Notes under the pieces: generated by a model
What the model was told of the DNA's origin: nothing
Seen by the model: only the letters and a program-made list of their open reading frames with translations
The model's database searches: none
Assembly: GCF_051401765.1 (NCBI RefSeq)
Contig: NC_135068.1
Coordinates: forward strand, 1,798,001-1,862,000
Length of the DNA: 64,000 bases
Direction of reading: 5' to 3'
Source of the DNA: Calliopsis andreniformis
Lineage: Eukaryota; Arthropoda; Insecta; Hymenoptera; Andrenidae
Shown: positions 34,231-44,156 of the stretch, one piece after another
Numbering within the stretch: the first letter of the stretch is position 1
Layout: each line of letters opens with the position of its first letter
Program-made: the position numbers and the translations under genes

Positions 34231-35004
34231 TATGAATAACAATGGAAGTAACAGTAGATTCTTACCTATTACTAAATTATTCCCAAACTTTATAACTTTA
34301 TTGGGTTTATGTTCTGGTCTCACTTCACTTAAATTTACATTTAATGAACAATGGGAATTTTCACTAATTTCACAAACATCATTGCAGCAATAATAGATGG
34401 AATGGATGGCAGAATAGCTAGAATTCTAAAATCAACTAGCGATTTTGGAGCCCAGCTTAATTCTTTTGCAGATTTTCTAAATTTTGGTGCAGCACCTGCA
34501 TTTCTTTTGTATTGTTGGAAGCTAAACGAAATCAAAGTCACAGGTTGGATTTTAGTAATGATATACGTAATCTGCATACCAATAAGACTTGCAAGATTTT
34601 ATGTTTCGCTACACTCAGAACAATCACACTGGGAAAAATTTTTCTTTTCTGGTGTTCCAGCTCCAGTGTATGCTTTACTTTCTTTGCTACCAATAATTAT
34701 TACCTTCCAATCTCATAAAAGTGAATACTTACTTCTCATAGAGCGATTTTTTAACACAAGAAACATAGCTTGTTACTTTCTGGCCATTTCATTTTTTTCG
34801 ATAAGTCACATTCCAACTTTCTCTACGAAATATATTTATGTTCCCAAAAGACTATCCTATATATTTGTGTCATTTTTTGGAGTACTTATTATATTTTTCA
34901 TCAATAAGCCCTGGATGACGCTACCAATTTTAGGTGTAGTGTATGTACTTACTATTCCAGTAAGCACTGGGCTTTATATATATTACTCATATAAAGCTCG
35001 TTAG
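34231..35004 (+). pseudogene. pssA: pssA: CDP-diacylglycerol-serine phosphatidyltransferase, one frameshift
   Basis: Makes phosphatidylserine, the substrate of the adjacent Psd. Starts ATGA overlapping the psd stop ([19 protein letters not shown], then FITLLGLCSG). A frameshift at about 34355-34380 moves to the second frame, which carries the CDP-alcohol signature at about 34395-34470: DGMDGRIARI, then GAQLNSFAD. The consensus has Asp where this copy has Asn in GAQLN, a likely damaging change. Several membrane segments follow to a stop at 35004. Length of about 255 codons is normal. Confidence 0.9.
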
Positions 35005-35026
35005 CTATAAGTTGTAATAAAAAGTT

Positions 35027-36376
35027 GTGAACAGCATGATTGTAAAAATAAGTGAACTGTTAAATTCATTTCTGTACATAAAGATATTCAACATTCCATT
35101 TATAATTATTTGGGTAATTGCAACTGGGGTTTTTTGTACCATCCAATTCAAATTCACTAACTTTAGATTGTTCAAGCATGGAATACAGACGCTATTCAAT
35201 CTAAAGTGTAATAACAATGGCATAATCACTCATATTCAAGCGTTTGCAACAGTAATTTCAGGAACAGTTGGTCTTGAAACAATATCAGGAGTTGCAATAG
35301 CTATTATAATAGGGGGCCCAAGTGCAGTTTTTTGGATGGTAATTACCGGAATACTTCGTATGTCGATAAAGTTTGCCAAGGTGGTGGTGCTTGCATTCAC
35401 CTATCGCTCTGAAAATGCAATTGGCGGGGCTTTTTATTACATGAAGTACGGGCTTGCAAAAATTGGATTTGCAAAAACTGGTAGATTTCTGGCCTTTACT
35501 TATGCGATTATGCTACTTATTGCAATGATTTTGGGCAGTATACCATTTCAAGCGAATCAGATAGCAGCATTGTCAAATAACCTCTTCGAATACAACGCAT
35601 CTATTATTATATCCCTGCTTGTCTTTATTGTAATATTGGGAGGAATAAAACGCATTGCTTTTGTTTCAACGAGATTAGCACCAATTATGATAGTGCTATA
35701 TATGGGTATATGTATATATTTAATTTATGTAAACAGAGGTAATTTGCTGAATGCTCTGTCCATAATATTCCAAGACATCTTCAATAAATCACCTATAGGA
35801 GGCGGAGTATTAAGCGGATTAATAGCAGGAGTGAGAAGATCAGTGTTTGCTAACGAAGTAGGTACCGGAACAGCAGCTATAGCACATTCAGCTGTGAAAG
35901 AAGAAGATCCAATTAAAGTTGGATGCGTTGCAATGATTGCACCACTTATAGACACAATATTAATCTCATTTTTGAGTGGCATCGTGATAATTATTACTGG
36001 TATGCATAGCACTGATAACGTGGGTGATATTACACTAATTAGTTCGGTATTTTCAACAGTTTTGCCCTTGTTCAACAAGTTAGTTTTTCCGCTAATGATG
36101 TTTTCCTTTGCATTTTCTACAATAATAGCTTATTGTTACTACTGTGAAATTGCTCTGCTTTATTTATTCGGTAATAAAAAAGTACTGATACCGTTTCAAA
36201 TTCTTATAGTGGTTTCAGTGTATATTAGTTGTATGTCAAAAGATATAGAATTTATATCTTACCTAGGCCACAGTTTGTTCATGTGCCTTATGATTTCAAA
36301 TGCTATTGCAACGTATCTACTAAGAAGGGAAGTTTTGAATACAATAGATTCTTATTATAATTCTAAAGGGTATTAA
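35027..36376 (+). CDS. AGCS-family sodium:alanine symporter, intact, Wolbachia-derived
   Basis: An uninterrupted 449-codon frame from ATG to stop, the usual length for alanine-or-glycine:cation symporters, which import amino acids with sodium across the inner membrane. Diagnostic segments are THIQAFATVISGTVGLETIS, the glycine-rich IGGAFYYMKYGL, IPFQANQIAAL, GGGVLSGLIAGVRRSVFANE and VGTGTAAIAHSAVKEEDP. About ten membrane segments are visible. It starts 22 bp after pssA. It is the longest bacterial gene here without a lesion, whereas its paralogue immediately downstream is broken. Substrate is inferred from the family. Whether it is transcribed in the host is unknown. Confidence 0.88.
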   Translation: MNSMIVKISELLNSFLYIKIFNIPFIIIWVIATGVFCTIQFKFTNFRLFKHGIQTLFNLKCNNNGIITHIQAFATVISGTVGLETISGVAIAIIIGGPSAVFWMVITGILRMSIKFAKVVVLAFTYRSENAIGGAFYYMKYGLAKIGFAKTGRFLAFTYAIMLLIAMILGSIPFQANQIAALSNNLFEYNASIIISLLVFIVILGGIKRIAFVSTRLAPIMIVLYMGICIYLIYVNRGNLLNALSIIFQDIFNKSPIGGGVLSGLIAGVRRSVFANEVGTGTAAIAHSAVKEEDPIKVGCVAMIAPLIDTILISFLSGIVIIITGMHSTDNVGDITLISSVFSTVLPLFNKLVFPLMMFSFAFSTIIAYCYYCEIALLYLFGNKKVLIPFQILIVVSVYISCMSKDIEFISYLGHSLFMCLMISNAIATYLLRREVLNTIDSYYNSKGY

Positions 36377-36377
36377 C

Positions 36378-37807
36378 ATGATTTATAGATTACTTTGTAT
36401 GGTGTTATTTTGCCTATTGTTTAATGATGTGTACGCTGCTTCAAGTTTTTATGAAAGTTATGATGCTGTGTTGAATGGAATAAATAACTTCATGAATGAA
36501 GTGCTGTTTTTCAAAATCCTTTACTTGCCATTTATAATCTTTCTACTAGCTTTTGGTTATGTGTTTCTAACATTATGTTTTGGATTTCTCAACATAAGAA
36601 TGTTTAAACATGTGTTTGCTACTTTATGTGGAAAATATGACACGAATCACCATGATGGTCATATTACGCATTTTCAGGCATTTATGACTGCACTTTCAAG
36701 CACAGTAGGCCTTGAGACTGTTGCTGGAGTCGCAATTGCAGTTTCAATGGGAGGGCCAGGAACGGTGCCTTGAATGATGGTTACAGGTTTTTTTGGTATG
36801 TCAGTAAAATTTGCCGAAGTGACTTTAGCATTTAGACATAGAACAGAAGATCAGGAATAGTTGTTTAGTGGTCCCTTTCAGTATATAAGGAATGGTCTGG
36901 AGGAATTTGAATTTAAAAAACTTGGTATTGTTTTAGCTGCAATATATGCAGTATTCTTTGTATTATCAGGTCTTGGTGGAAGTGTAGCGTTTCAAACCAA
37001 CCAAATGGTTTCAATATTATCTGGCTATTCAAGTTGGGTAGATGGTCACTCTTGGTTACTTTCTTCCATAATCTCTGCGTTGCTTGCTCTAGTGATCATT
37101 CGCGGAATTAAAAGGATAGCTAGAGTATCTTCTGCACTAGTGCCTATTATGTCACTTACATATATATGTAGCTGCCTTGTTATTATTGGATTTAATATCC
37201 ACAATCTTGGTCACACATTTAAGATATTATTTTCCAATATGATAGATTTTAATACTGTTGGTGGAGGGATGGTAGGAGTATTTGTTGCTGGAATTCAAAG
37301 AGCAATTTTTGCCAGCGAAGCTGGCATTGGCTCTGCTGCAATTACTCATGCAACAACTAAAGGTGAAGAACCAGTAAGAACTGGATTAGTCGCTATGATA
37401 GAACCATGCTTTGACACAATGTTAATTTGCTGTTTAACAGGAATAACAATAGTAATAACAGGTGCATATCAGACTATTGTTGGTGAAAGTCGTGGTTTCC
37501 TATACTTCTAACAATAGCTACACCTTTGTTTGCATTTTCTTCAGTAATTTCGTTTGTATATTGTTGTGAAGTAGGGTGCCTATATTTATTCGGTGCAAAA
37601 AGTATAATGATATACCGCATAGCAGTAATAATTGTAGCGTTTTTTTCTGGTCTTTCTAAAGATATAATGGCTATTGCCAATATCGGTGGAACTTTGTTCT
37701 CTTATTTAGCTCTCATCAACATGACAGCGCTTATACTATTTAGTAATCAGATTAACGATGAAGTTCAGTGCTACCTAAAAAGGCTGAGGAATAATAAAAT
37801 TAATTAA
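36378..37807 (+). pseudogene. Second AGCS-family symporter, broken
   Basis: Paralogue of the preceding gene, beginning one base after its stop, with a signal-like N-terminus (MIYRLLCMVLFCLLFNDVYA). Matching landmarks are THFQAFMTALSSTVGLETVA, FQYIRNGLEEF, GGGMVGVFVAGIQRAIFASE and GIGSAAITHATTKGEEP. Lesions are a TGA at 36772-36774 where a Trp fits, a TAG near 36859, and a frameshift or small deletion near 37490-37515. The last part (SLIYCCEVGCLYLF-like, 37526-37807) is in another frame. Adjacent AGCS paralogues suggest an ancestral tandem pair. Confidence 0.88.
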
Positions 37808-37857
37808 ATCTTTGATATATGTGGAGAGGTATAGCTATAATAAGTAAAGTTTCCCTA

Positions 37858-37895
37858 CGTCATACCGCCGCGGTATCTCGGCCGCTAACAAGCAG
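37858..37895. repeat. Dispersed Wolbachia-type palindromic repeat
   Basis: ACGTCATACCGCCGCGGTAT and flanks; the inverted counterpart is at 24450-24495. Lies between the AGCS pair and plsY. Confidence 0.6.
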
Positions 37896-37931
37896 TGGGG
37901 TGACGAGGTCTTTCGATAGTAAATCTTATCT

Positions 37932-38499
37932 GTGTTAGCTATAGTTCTCATATTATCCTATATACTCGGTTCAATACCGTTTAGCTTAATCATTACAAGA
38001 ATAAAAGGGATAAACTTAAGAGAAGTAGGTTCAGGAGACATTGGCGCTACAAACGTTGCAAGAACAGGAAATAAATGTCTTGCTGCTCTGGCATTACTTC
38101 TGGATTCCTTAAAAGGATTCATCGCCGTTTATATAGCACAAAAATTTTGTGATAATAACGATTTTTATACACATGTATCTGCAATTTTAGCAGTTTTAGG
38201 GCACATGTTTCTTATTTGGCTAAAATTTAAAAGAGGCAAAGGAGTTTCAACAACTCTGGGAGTGTTGATAGCACTTAATATGCCAGTTACCTTGATATTT
38301 ATATTTGCCTGGATAGTGGTACTTTTTATCTTTAGATATTCTTCCCTTGCTTCATTTAGTGCTATTACAATAACCGTGATATTTTTCAAAGTGGATCTAT
38401 TATTAACATTACTAATTATAGGAGCACTGATTTTTTTTTTAACACCCCAGAAATATTGTGAATCTTCTGCAAGGTAAAGAGTATGAATTTTATAGATAA
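37932..38499 (+). pseudogene. plsY: plsY: acyl-phosphate glycerol-3-phosphate acyltransferase, late frameshift
   Basis: PlsY attaches the first acyl chain to glycerol 3-phosphate at the inner membrane. A GTG at 37932 opens MLAIVLILSYILGSIPFSLI. The three conserved loops are present: GSGDIGATNVARTGNK, HMFLIWLKFKRGKGVSTTLG and RYSSLAS. Five membrane segments are visible. A T-run at about 38428-38441 shifts the frame, so the open frame ends at 38477 instead of running into NIVNLLQGKEYEFYR and a TAA at 38499. Only the last dozen residues are affected, so this is a mild lesion and could also be a sequencing error in the T run. Converges with the minus-strand gene below. Confidence 0.88.
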
Positions 38500-39475
38500 T
38501 GTACTGCCAAATCATTGACACTTAAACTACAAGACAAATTGTTTGACGGTATGATTTTGTCCTCTTTGTTTATGTCTATGATTTTTGCTTTTGTAATAAT
38601 CTCTATTTCTTGAGGTATTAAAAGACCGTCTTCAATGAGTTCCTTTTTTGTTTCTCTTATTTGTTCATAAAGTTGAGTAACGTGATCTTTATTTCCTTCA
38701 TATACACTTTCAATTTCTAACTCTAGCTTATGTGTGAAGCTCCTTTTTTTAACATTTCATCCATTGCTGCTTTTGTTACTTCTATTCTTTCTTGCAAAAT
38801 TTTCTTTATTTTTTCCTTATCATTTTCGTTATTTTTACTGAATTCTACATATACTCTACAGCATCTTTTACTTTGTGGCAGCATCTTTAACTTATCTAAC
38901 ATTCTAACCACTTGACCTTCAATAGTTTTCAAGTTTTTGATTATGTTAGCTACTTCTGCAGCTTTATAGTATAAAATTCTACCTACCAAAGAAGTTCTAC
39001 AGAGTACATCTTTATTTAATAATTCTAAAAAAACTTTCTCTTCAATACTTTCAGATAAATTTTCTTGATCATCCAGACCATGCTCTTTCAATTTATCTTT
39101 TATATAATGACTTACGTCAAAATTCTTATTTACGTCAGGACACTGTAATTTATTCAATTTTACAGAACCAATATTTTTCATTAATGTTAGTACGATTTCT
39201 TCAGTATAACCTGCACTAAAAGTTAATAACTTTCTCATGAAAAGGATGCTAACTCCTGCAACAAAGTCATCAACTATCTTCTGACTATTACTATCGTCAG
39301 GGTTATTTTGAAGTTTATACCAAACATTAAAAATTTCTTTACTGTTTTTCTTGTTTTTTAACCTGTCTAACATAAACTCACGTGCTTTATTTTGTGCTTC
39401 TGAGAGCACCATTTCCCTTGGAGGAGTAAATCTAATTTCTGGATCAGGATGGATACTCTCTAGCGTACTTACCAT
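38490..39475 (-). pseudogene. Unrecognised Wolbachia-type protein, one frameshift
   Basis: I do not recognise the family. The main frame (39475-38723) encodes 250 residues that are charged and mostly helical in appearance (KAREFMLDRLKNKKNSKEIF, KDKLKEHGLDDQENLSESIE). It has no signal peptide or membrane segment. At about 38740-38750 an A run shifts the frame, and the other frame continues (HKLELEIESVYEGNKDHVTQ) to a stop at 38490, which overlaps the plsY end. The intact length would be about 328 residues. A hypothetical cytoplasmic protein or effector is possible; no catalytic motif seen. Confidence 0.6.
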
Positions 39476-39489
39476 CCTGTAGACAATAC

Positions 39490-40251
39490 TACATATTACT
39501 AATAGTAATTATAAAATAATTATCAGACAGTAACCATGCATGTATGTGGTGCACATCTATCACTTCAGGTAATTCTTACATTTTATTTCCTCAGTAGATA
39601 TCCCTTCAGATATGCCTTCAAGAAGCATATGGCAAGAATCCTTTAGAATTTTGCAGCCACTATTAAAAATGATTACACTGACAAATACCGATAAAATCGG
39701 ATCCATCATTTGCTATCCAGTAAACATGATAATTATGGATGCAAGTGTAGCAGTTACAGAACCTAAAATATCTCCTATAACGTGTAGTACAGCACTTTTT
39801 ATGTATATATTGCTCTCGCATTTACTATGTAATATAAAAAAGACAATAATAATAGAGATCAGGCCAAGTGTAGCAATTACTAACATTACTTTCCACTCAA
39901 CATTTGCTGGAAAAATAAATCTTTTTATTGACTCAATTATAATGATTACTACAATGAAGAATAAAGTTATACCATTAACAAATGCTGCAATTATCTGCAA
40001 CCGATAATACGGTTGCAGAAATCAGATTTCTTAGCTGAAAATTTGTGGGCTAACCAGCTAAAAACTAAGGCAAAGAGGTCAGTGAGCATATGCCCTGCAT
40101 CTGATAGTAGAGCAAGCGAATGTGAAATTATTCCACCTACTATTTCCATAAACATTGTTATCGCAGCTATTATTATGGAATAGATTAAGCGCTTGGACTG
40201 TGCTGCTAAGTGTTTGCCGTTATACACTGCTGTCATATAAAATCTTTTCAT
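39490..40251 (-). pseudogene. Cation diffusion facilitator (CDF) metal exporter, broken
   Basis: CDF transporters export zinc or iron in exchange for protons. From MKRFYMTAVYN at 40251 the relic has the first membrane segments and the metal-binding HSLALLSDAGHMLTD motif. A frameshift or deletion near 40000 moves to the second frame (FVNGITLFFIVVIIIIES, then HVIGDILGSV with the second His-Asp pair). A TAG lies near 39713, followed by CKILKDSCHMLLEGI, a frameshift near 39570 and the C-terminal DVHHIHAWLL domain strand. Length of about 250-260 codons is slightly short for the family. Confidence 0.85.
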
Positions 40252-40262
40252 GAACAAAAACG

Positions 40263-40335
40263 TGGGTAACACTGGGTTCGAACCAGCGACCGCTTGCACG
40301 TCAAGCAAGTACTCTACCAACTGAGCTAATTACCC
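40263..40335 (-). tRNA. tRNA-Val (anticodon GAC), bacterial type
   Basis: 73 nt with a complete cloverleaf: acceptor GGGTAAT/GTTACCC (one G-T pair), D stem GCTC/GAGT, anticodon stem CTTGC/GCAAG around loop TTGACGT, T stem GCTGG/CCAGT and TTCGAAC loop, discriminator A and no encoded CCA. It lies 12 bp upstream of the CDF gene on the same strand, inside the bacterial block. The structure looks undamaged. Confidence 0.9.
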
Positions 40336-40349
40336 ATCGTGGTTTTAGC

Positions 40350-40579
40350 ATAGTGCTTTGGTGGAATGAAAGTCAATTTGCCTTTAAATTCTTACCCTAT
40401 CCTAATGTAACGTTAGAATTTAGATTTTTTTTTGTGGTCAAGCTATATCTTATTGTTCATATTAAATTAATTACTTATATTTCTTCACTAAGATATAGAT
40501 TATACCAATCTGAAAATTCACGCTTTTTTAGTAGAGATCACCTTATATTTGAAGAGTTAATAAATTAGAGGTTAGAATT
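40350..40579 (+). other. Short bacterial-looking stretch without a recognised gene
   Basis: AT-rich DNA with a 71-codon open frame (40353-40568) ending LYQSENSRFFSRDHLIFEEL. It might be a gene remnant but no family is recognised. Confidence 0.3.
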
Positions 40580-40894
40580 ATGACAATCAATCAACAAATA
40601 AATAAAAATATAACTAAAGAAGAATACTTTAAAAATAACGGCAAAGGGTTTAATTCGCCACATGTTGTACCAGTTAAAGATTTAAATATTAAAGTAGAAG
40701 TTTATTCTCATAATTTAAGAGCAAATAAAATTGCAACAATTGAAAGTGAGACAAAAGAAACAGCTACTAGTTTTAAAGATCCCAACAAAAACACTGTCAG
40801 TGTAAAAACATGCGCCAAGTACATTCGCAAAAATCGTGATTATTCCGATCCCAGCAAAAAGATTGTCAATGTATCCCTACAAAAACACTATTAG
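40580..40894 (+). pseudogene. Unrecognised gene start running into a tandem repeat
   Basis: The ATG at 40580 opens MTINQQINKNITKEEYFKNN, about 70 residues of plausible Wolbachia-style coding sequence. It then enters repeated sequence (DPNKNTVSVKTCAKYIRKN). The repeat words AACAAAAACACTGTCAGTGT and CATTCGCAAAAATCGTG recur at 40790-40970 with imperfect copies. The gene is probably truncated by this repeat at the edge of the bacterial block. Function unknown. Confidence 0.45.
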
Positions 40895-40975
40895 TGTATC
40901 CCATCAAAAACATTGTCGGTGTAAAAATGTAACACTCAGTACATTTGCAAAAATCGTGGTTATTCCGGACCACAG
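40780..40975 (+). repeat. Imperfect tandem repeat at the edge of bacterial block 1
   Basis: Two diverged copies of a unit with an AAAAACACTGTCAGTGT-type palindrome followed by AGTACATTCGCAAAAATCGT and GATTATTCC. Origin not recognised. Confidence 0.5.
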
Positions 40976-40989
40976 ACTTCTATATATTA

Positions 40990-41506
40990 CACTAGACAGC
41001 GAACATGCTATAGTAGGTTAGAAACAAGAGTGAGACACGGCAGCCATTTGTCAATTGGTACACACGGATATAGTGGATAGTAGCTGTAGTGGAGCATAGC
41101 GTCAGGTAAGATTTTTAAAACATCTTTGTAATGTGGTTATTGTTTATTGGTAAATCAAAATTGGGATAATATAAAGTATCAATGTGAATGATTAAACAGG
41201 AAAGAAAAATGGGACAAAAATGTGGAGTTGTAAATTGCCAGCAATATCAGCAGGCGGGAAGTGGCATTTAATTTTTTGGGTAAGCGTTTTGAAAAGATTT
41301 GTATAAGATATTGCTTGTTTTAAAAGTTGCTTTACTTGGAATAAGAATAGTGTGTGAAAGAGAAATACAAAACTCGTATACATAAGGTACTCTCTGAAAA
41401 GTGCTACAGTTTGGTACTGAAATTTTGTACCGATTGACAAATGGCCGCCATTCCCACCACAGTGCCAATTTGCCTCACTCGAGTCGACCAAGTTCGCTAT
41501 CTAGTG
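40990..41506. mobile_element. MITE with CACTAGA-type inverted ends (517 bp)
   Basis: The left end CACTAGACAGCGAACATG and the complement of the right end (CACTAGATAGCGAACTTG) are inverted repeats. A second matching block further in (GCCATTTGTCAATTGGTAC and its near complement) extends the similarity. TA is present at both flanks, compatible with a Tc1/mariner-type target. No transposase. Confidence 0.65.
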
Positions 41507-43520
41507 TAATATACATATAGAAATCTGTGTTCCGGGTTTACAAAGTATCATCGAAATGAAATAAAGCCAAGTACATAAGCCTTTTATAGTTTACTTGAAT
41601 AGTCCAGTGTGCGCTTTGAAAAATTTGCGAGATAAGCATAGGGTTACCGAACATCCTACTTTGAAAGGACATGTCCTTCAATTTAATATTTTGTCTTTTG
41701 CCCTACCTCCAATGAAGAAAAATCAGAAATGTCCTACTTTCTACATTTTCTGTATTGAATTTTATTTCTTCCTTTGCATTTATATTATTTGTTAATAGTC
41801 CCTAGAATATTATGAAAACCATCTCGCGAGGCAGCCCTGCTATCAATTATTTTTATGGGTTGGCAGCGACATACACTATCCCGAAACTTCTAAAATAATG
41901 TACAAAACGAACTACACAAGCTACCAAAAAATTGCTCTTTGCTCAGAATTAATTGCTCAACCGTTAATAAGCAACAATTAGGCCAATAAACAACAAATTT
42001 TATAAATAAAAATATGAAACTGTAACCTAGTAACTTTTAAGTGTGCATGCACGTATCTTTAGTAACATTAATACAGATCGTACGTCCGCCTCCACATGAA
42101 AACTTTAAAACTTGCTCCACTACATTACGCAGTGACTTAAACAATTGCTTTTTATTTGCTCTTTCCTTCCCTGTAATTACTTTTAATTGCTCATTCGTAA
42201 TCTTCTAAAACTTTCGGAAAAATGCTCTTGCAATTACAACTGCGTTTAGTTGGCAGTACTTATCAGTTTACAATTATACAAGTTTCCAAAAAATTGCCCT
42301 ATCTTACTGCAAAATGGCTTAAGAAATTGCTCTTTCCTTGCCCATTATTGCTCTGTAATTAGTTTTAATTGCTCACCTCTAGTTTTCGAGAAATCTGTGA
42401 AAAAAACATCGTGCTATTCGCACCGACGCGAAATTGGTCGCACGTGTCAATCTGCTAGGTTACACCGACGCATAAAGTTTGTCGTTTCTCAATAAATGAC
42501 AACTTGAACAATTGCTCTTTATTTCCTCCTTCCTGTCTTGTAATCAATTTTAATTATTTAGCTAAATTTTTGCGAGGGATGTCCAAAAACCAATCTGGGG
42601 GTTATGATCAATTGAAGTCGGTAACGATGCAAGTCTGGTATTTTCAAGAGTTTTGGACTATGTGCACATATATACTATGTTTTTCTACTAATTATTTAAT
42701 GTGCAATAATTGAAGCTGATTGAGTAAGTTAACGATGACTGATATGAAAGATATGTGTATTGTGTCGAATTTTTAATGTTGTGTTACATAAATAAGGTTA
42801 TATCTAAAGATCATGTTTATGTATGGTATGAGGTATTCTCAAAAACAAATAAAACGATTGCATCTATTAACTATAAAATGTAAGCTACAAGTAATTAAGG
42901 TTTACCGTATTATGGAAAACTAGGAAACTTTAAGCATCCTGTTGGAGTCAGTATTTTGTCTAATTGCAATAAATGATCTAATACAGTTAAATCTTTTGGA
43001 TGAAAAGGAAAGGAACAGACAGAATTTAGGACAGAGTTTGAATATAGTTTTTAGTAGAGTAATGGATCATTTAATAAACAGTTGTTTTAATATTATTAAG
43101 ATACATAATATTTTTTGCAAAGGTCGTATTATAGTAAAATGTTAAATGATATGTGAAAGCTTATATAAAAAACTTGATAAAACCTTATATAGTTTACGCT
43201 TGACATGCAAATAAGATTACCAACAAATGTTTTACAGGTATTTCATTTAGGTACTATTATTTCTAAGTTAATTTTAAATGAATCTAATATTTAACTTTTT
43301 CAGAGTAGTTTTAACTTTTTAACTTTTTTAACTTTTTCAGAGTAGAGTAGTTTTTCGTAGTTCAAGAGTTATTTGAACTCAGCAGAGATTTCAATTTCAA
43401 TAACTGAGATAACATGGAATAATGAATTTATTTTTTTACTGTGTGTGCTGGTAACACTGTGCAAGGTGCATGAATAAATATACTAAATCAAAGTTATTTT
43501 TATTGTAAAATATTTTTATT
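41507..43520. other. AT-rich stretch without recognised genes
   Basis: No credible coding region. The words ATTGCTCTTT and AATTGCTC recur at least six times between 41925 and 42530 with varying spacing, suggesting old repeat DNA. Host origin is assumed because no bacterial gene is seen. Confidence 0.4.
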
Positions 43521-43522
43521 TA

Positions 43523-44156
43523 TTATTTTTGAATATTTGTCACATGTAAAAATAGTCTTAGTAAATTTTGCTGATTCTTTTGCGCCTGACGGTGACGCCA
43601 TCTGGCGTAACTTTGTACGCCCCTTCGTTGATTTCCTGCACAGATAAAAGCACTGATATTATTAAGAGGGCATACACTACGAGCAATATAGTGATGTAAG
43701 TTAACAACTTGCACACTCGCTCTTTTGAGGACAAATAATAAAGACTTAAAAGCAAGATCCACAAAGAAAGAAGTACATTAGCAGTAAAAAATATAAAAGG
43801 TACTCACGATTTCGCCTCGGCTGCTGCTGCTGCTGTCGCTGCTGTTGAGGCTGCAGCTGCCGTCGCTGCAGCTGCTGTTGCTCCTGCTGAGGCTGCAGCT
43901 GCTGTTGCTGCTGCTGAGGATGCAGCTGCTGTCGCTCCTGCTGAGGCTGCAACTGCTGTTGCTGCTGCTGAGGCTACTGCGGCTGTTGTAGCAGCCGTAG
44001 CTGCTGCAGCTGTTTGCTGATGTCTTCCTCCTTTTTCAGCGGTTCCTCCCTTTCTTGCTGCAACCGCTGCAGCTGGCTACGTATTTCTAGCTGCGGCAGT
44101 TGCAGCTGCTCCAGTGGTGTCTTATGCGACATTTCTATATCTTCAGTATCGGTCAT
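43523..44156 (-). pseudogene. Candidate small glutamine-rich host gene with one intron and one in-frame stop
   Basis: From ATG at 44156 (MTDTEDIEMSHKTPLEQL) the frame runs through a coiled-coil-like charged region and then long glutamine repeats (QQ, LQPQQ, RQQLHPQQ) to 43808. There a GTGAGTA donor follows the Arg-Asn-Arg context. An acceptor TCTGTGCAG ends at 43636, and joining the two keeps one frame to a stop at 43523, giving about 153 codons. One CAG-to-TAG stop lies at 43974-43976. Alternatively this is a coding-like CAG/CTG repeat region with no gene. Function unknown. Confidence 0.35.

Larger units (their letters stand above)
27416..34235 (+). pseudogene. psd: psd: phosphatidylserine decarboxylase, Wolbachia-derived, split by Copia-2
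   Basis: Psd converts phosphatidylserine to phosphatidylethanolamine. The first part (27416-27761, GTG start) has an N-terminal membrane anchor, [20 protein letters not shown] and [10 protein letters not shown]. The second part (33877-34235) continues in frame if Copia-2 and one TGGTA duplication are removed, and holds the NEKQVIV region and the [10 protein letters not shown] motif with the Gly-Ser pair at which the proenzyme self-cleaves to form its pyruvoyl group. No other lesion is seen in about 234 codons. The stop overlaps the pssA start by four bases, the usual tight bacterial pairing of these two genes. Confidence 0.92.

Noticed and set aside
24535..40335. Contamination or chimeric assembly as explanation for bacterial genes
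   Set aside because: Perfect target duplications of eukaryotic LTR elements inside the genes, with reading frames rejoining on removal, need integration in a eukaryotic genome.
43746..43952. Membrane tail LLYFLLLMYFFLCGSCF after the glutamine repeats
   Set aside because: It is the translation of intron sequence if the GTGAGTA donor at 43807 is used, so I do not treat it as part of the protein.
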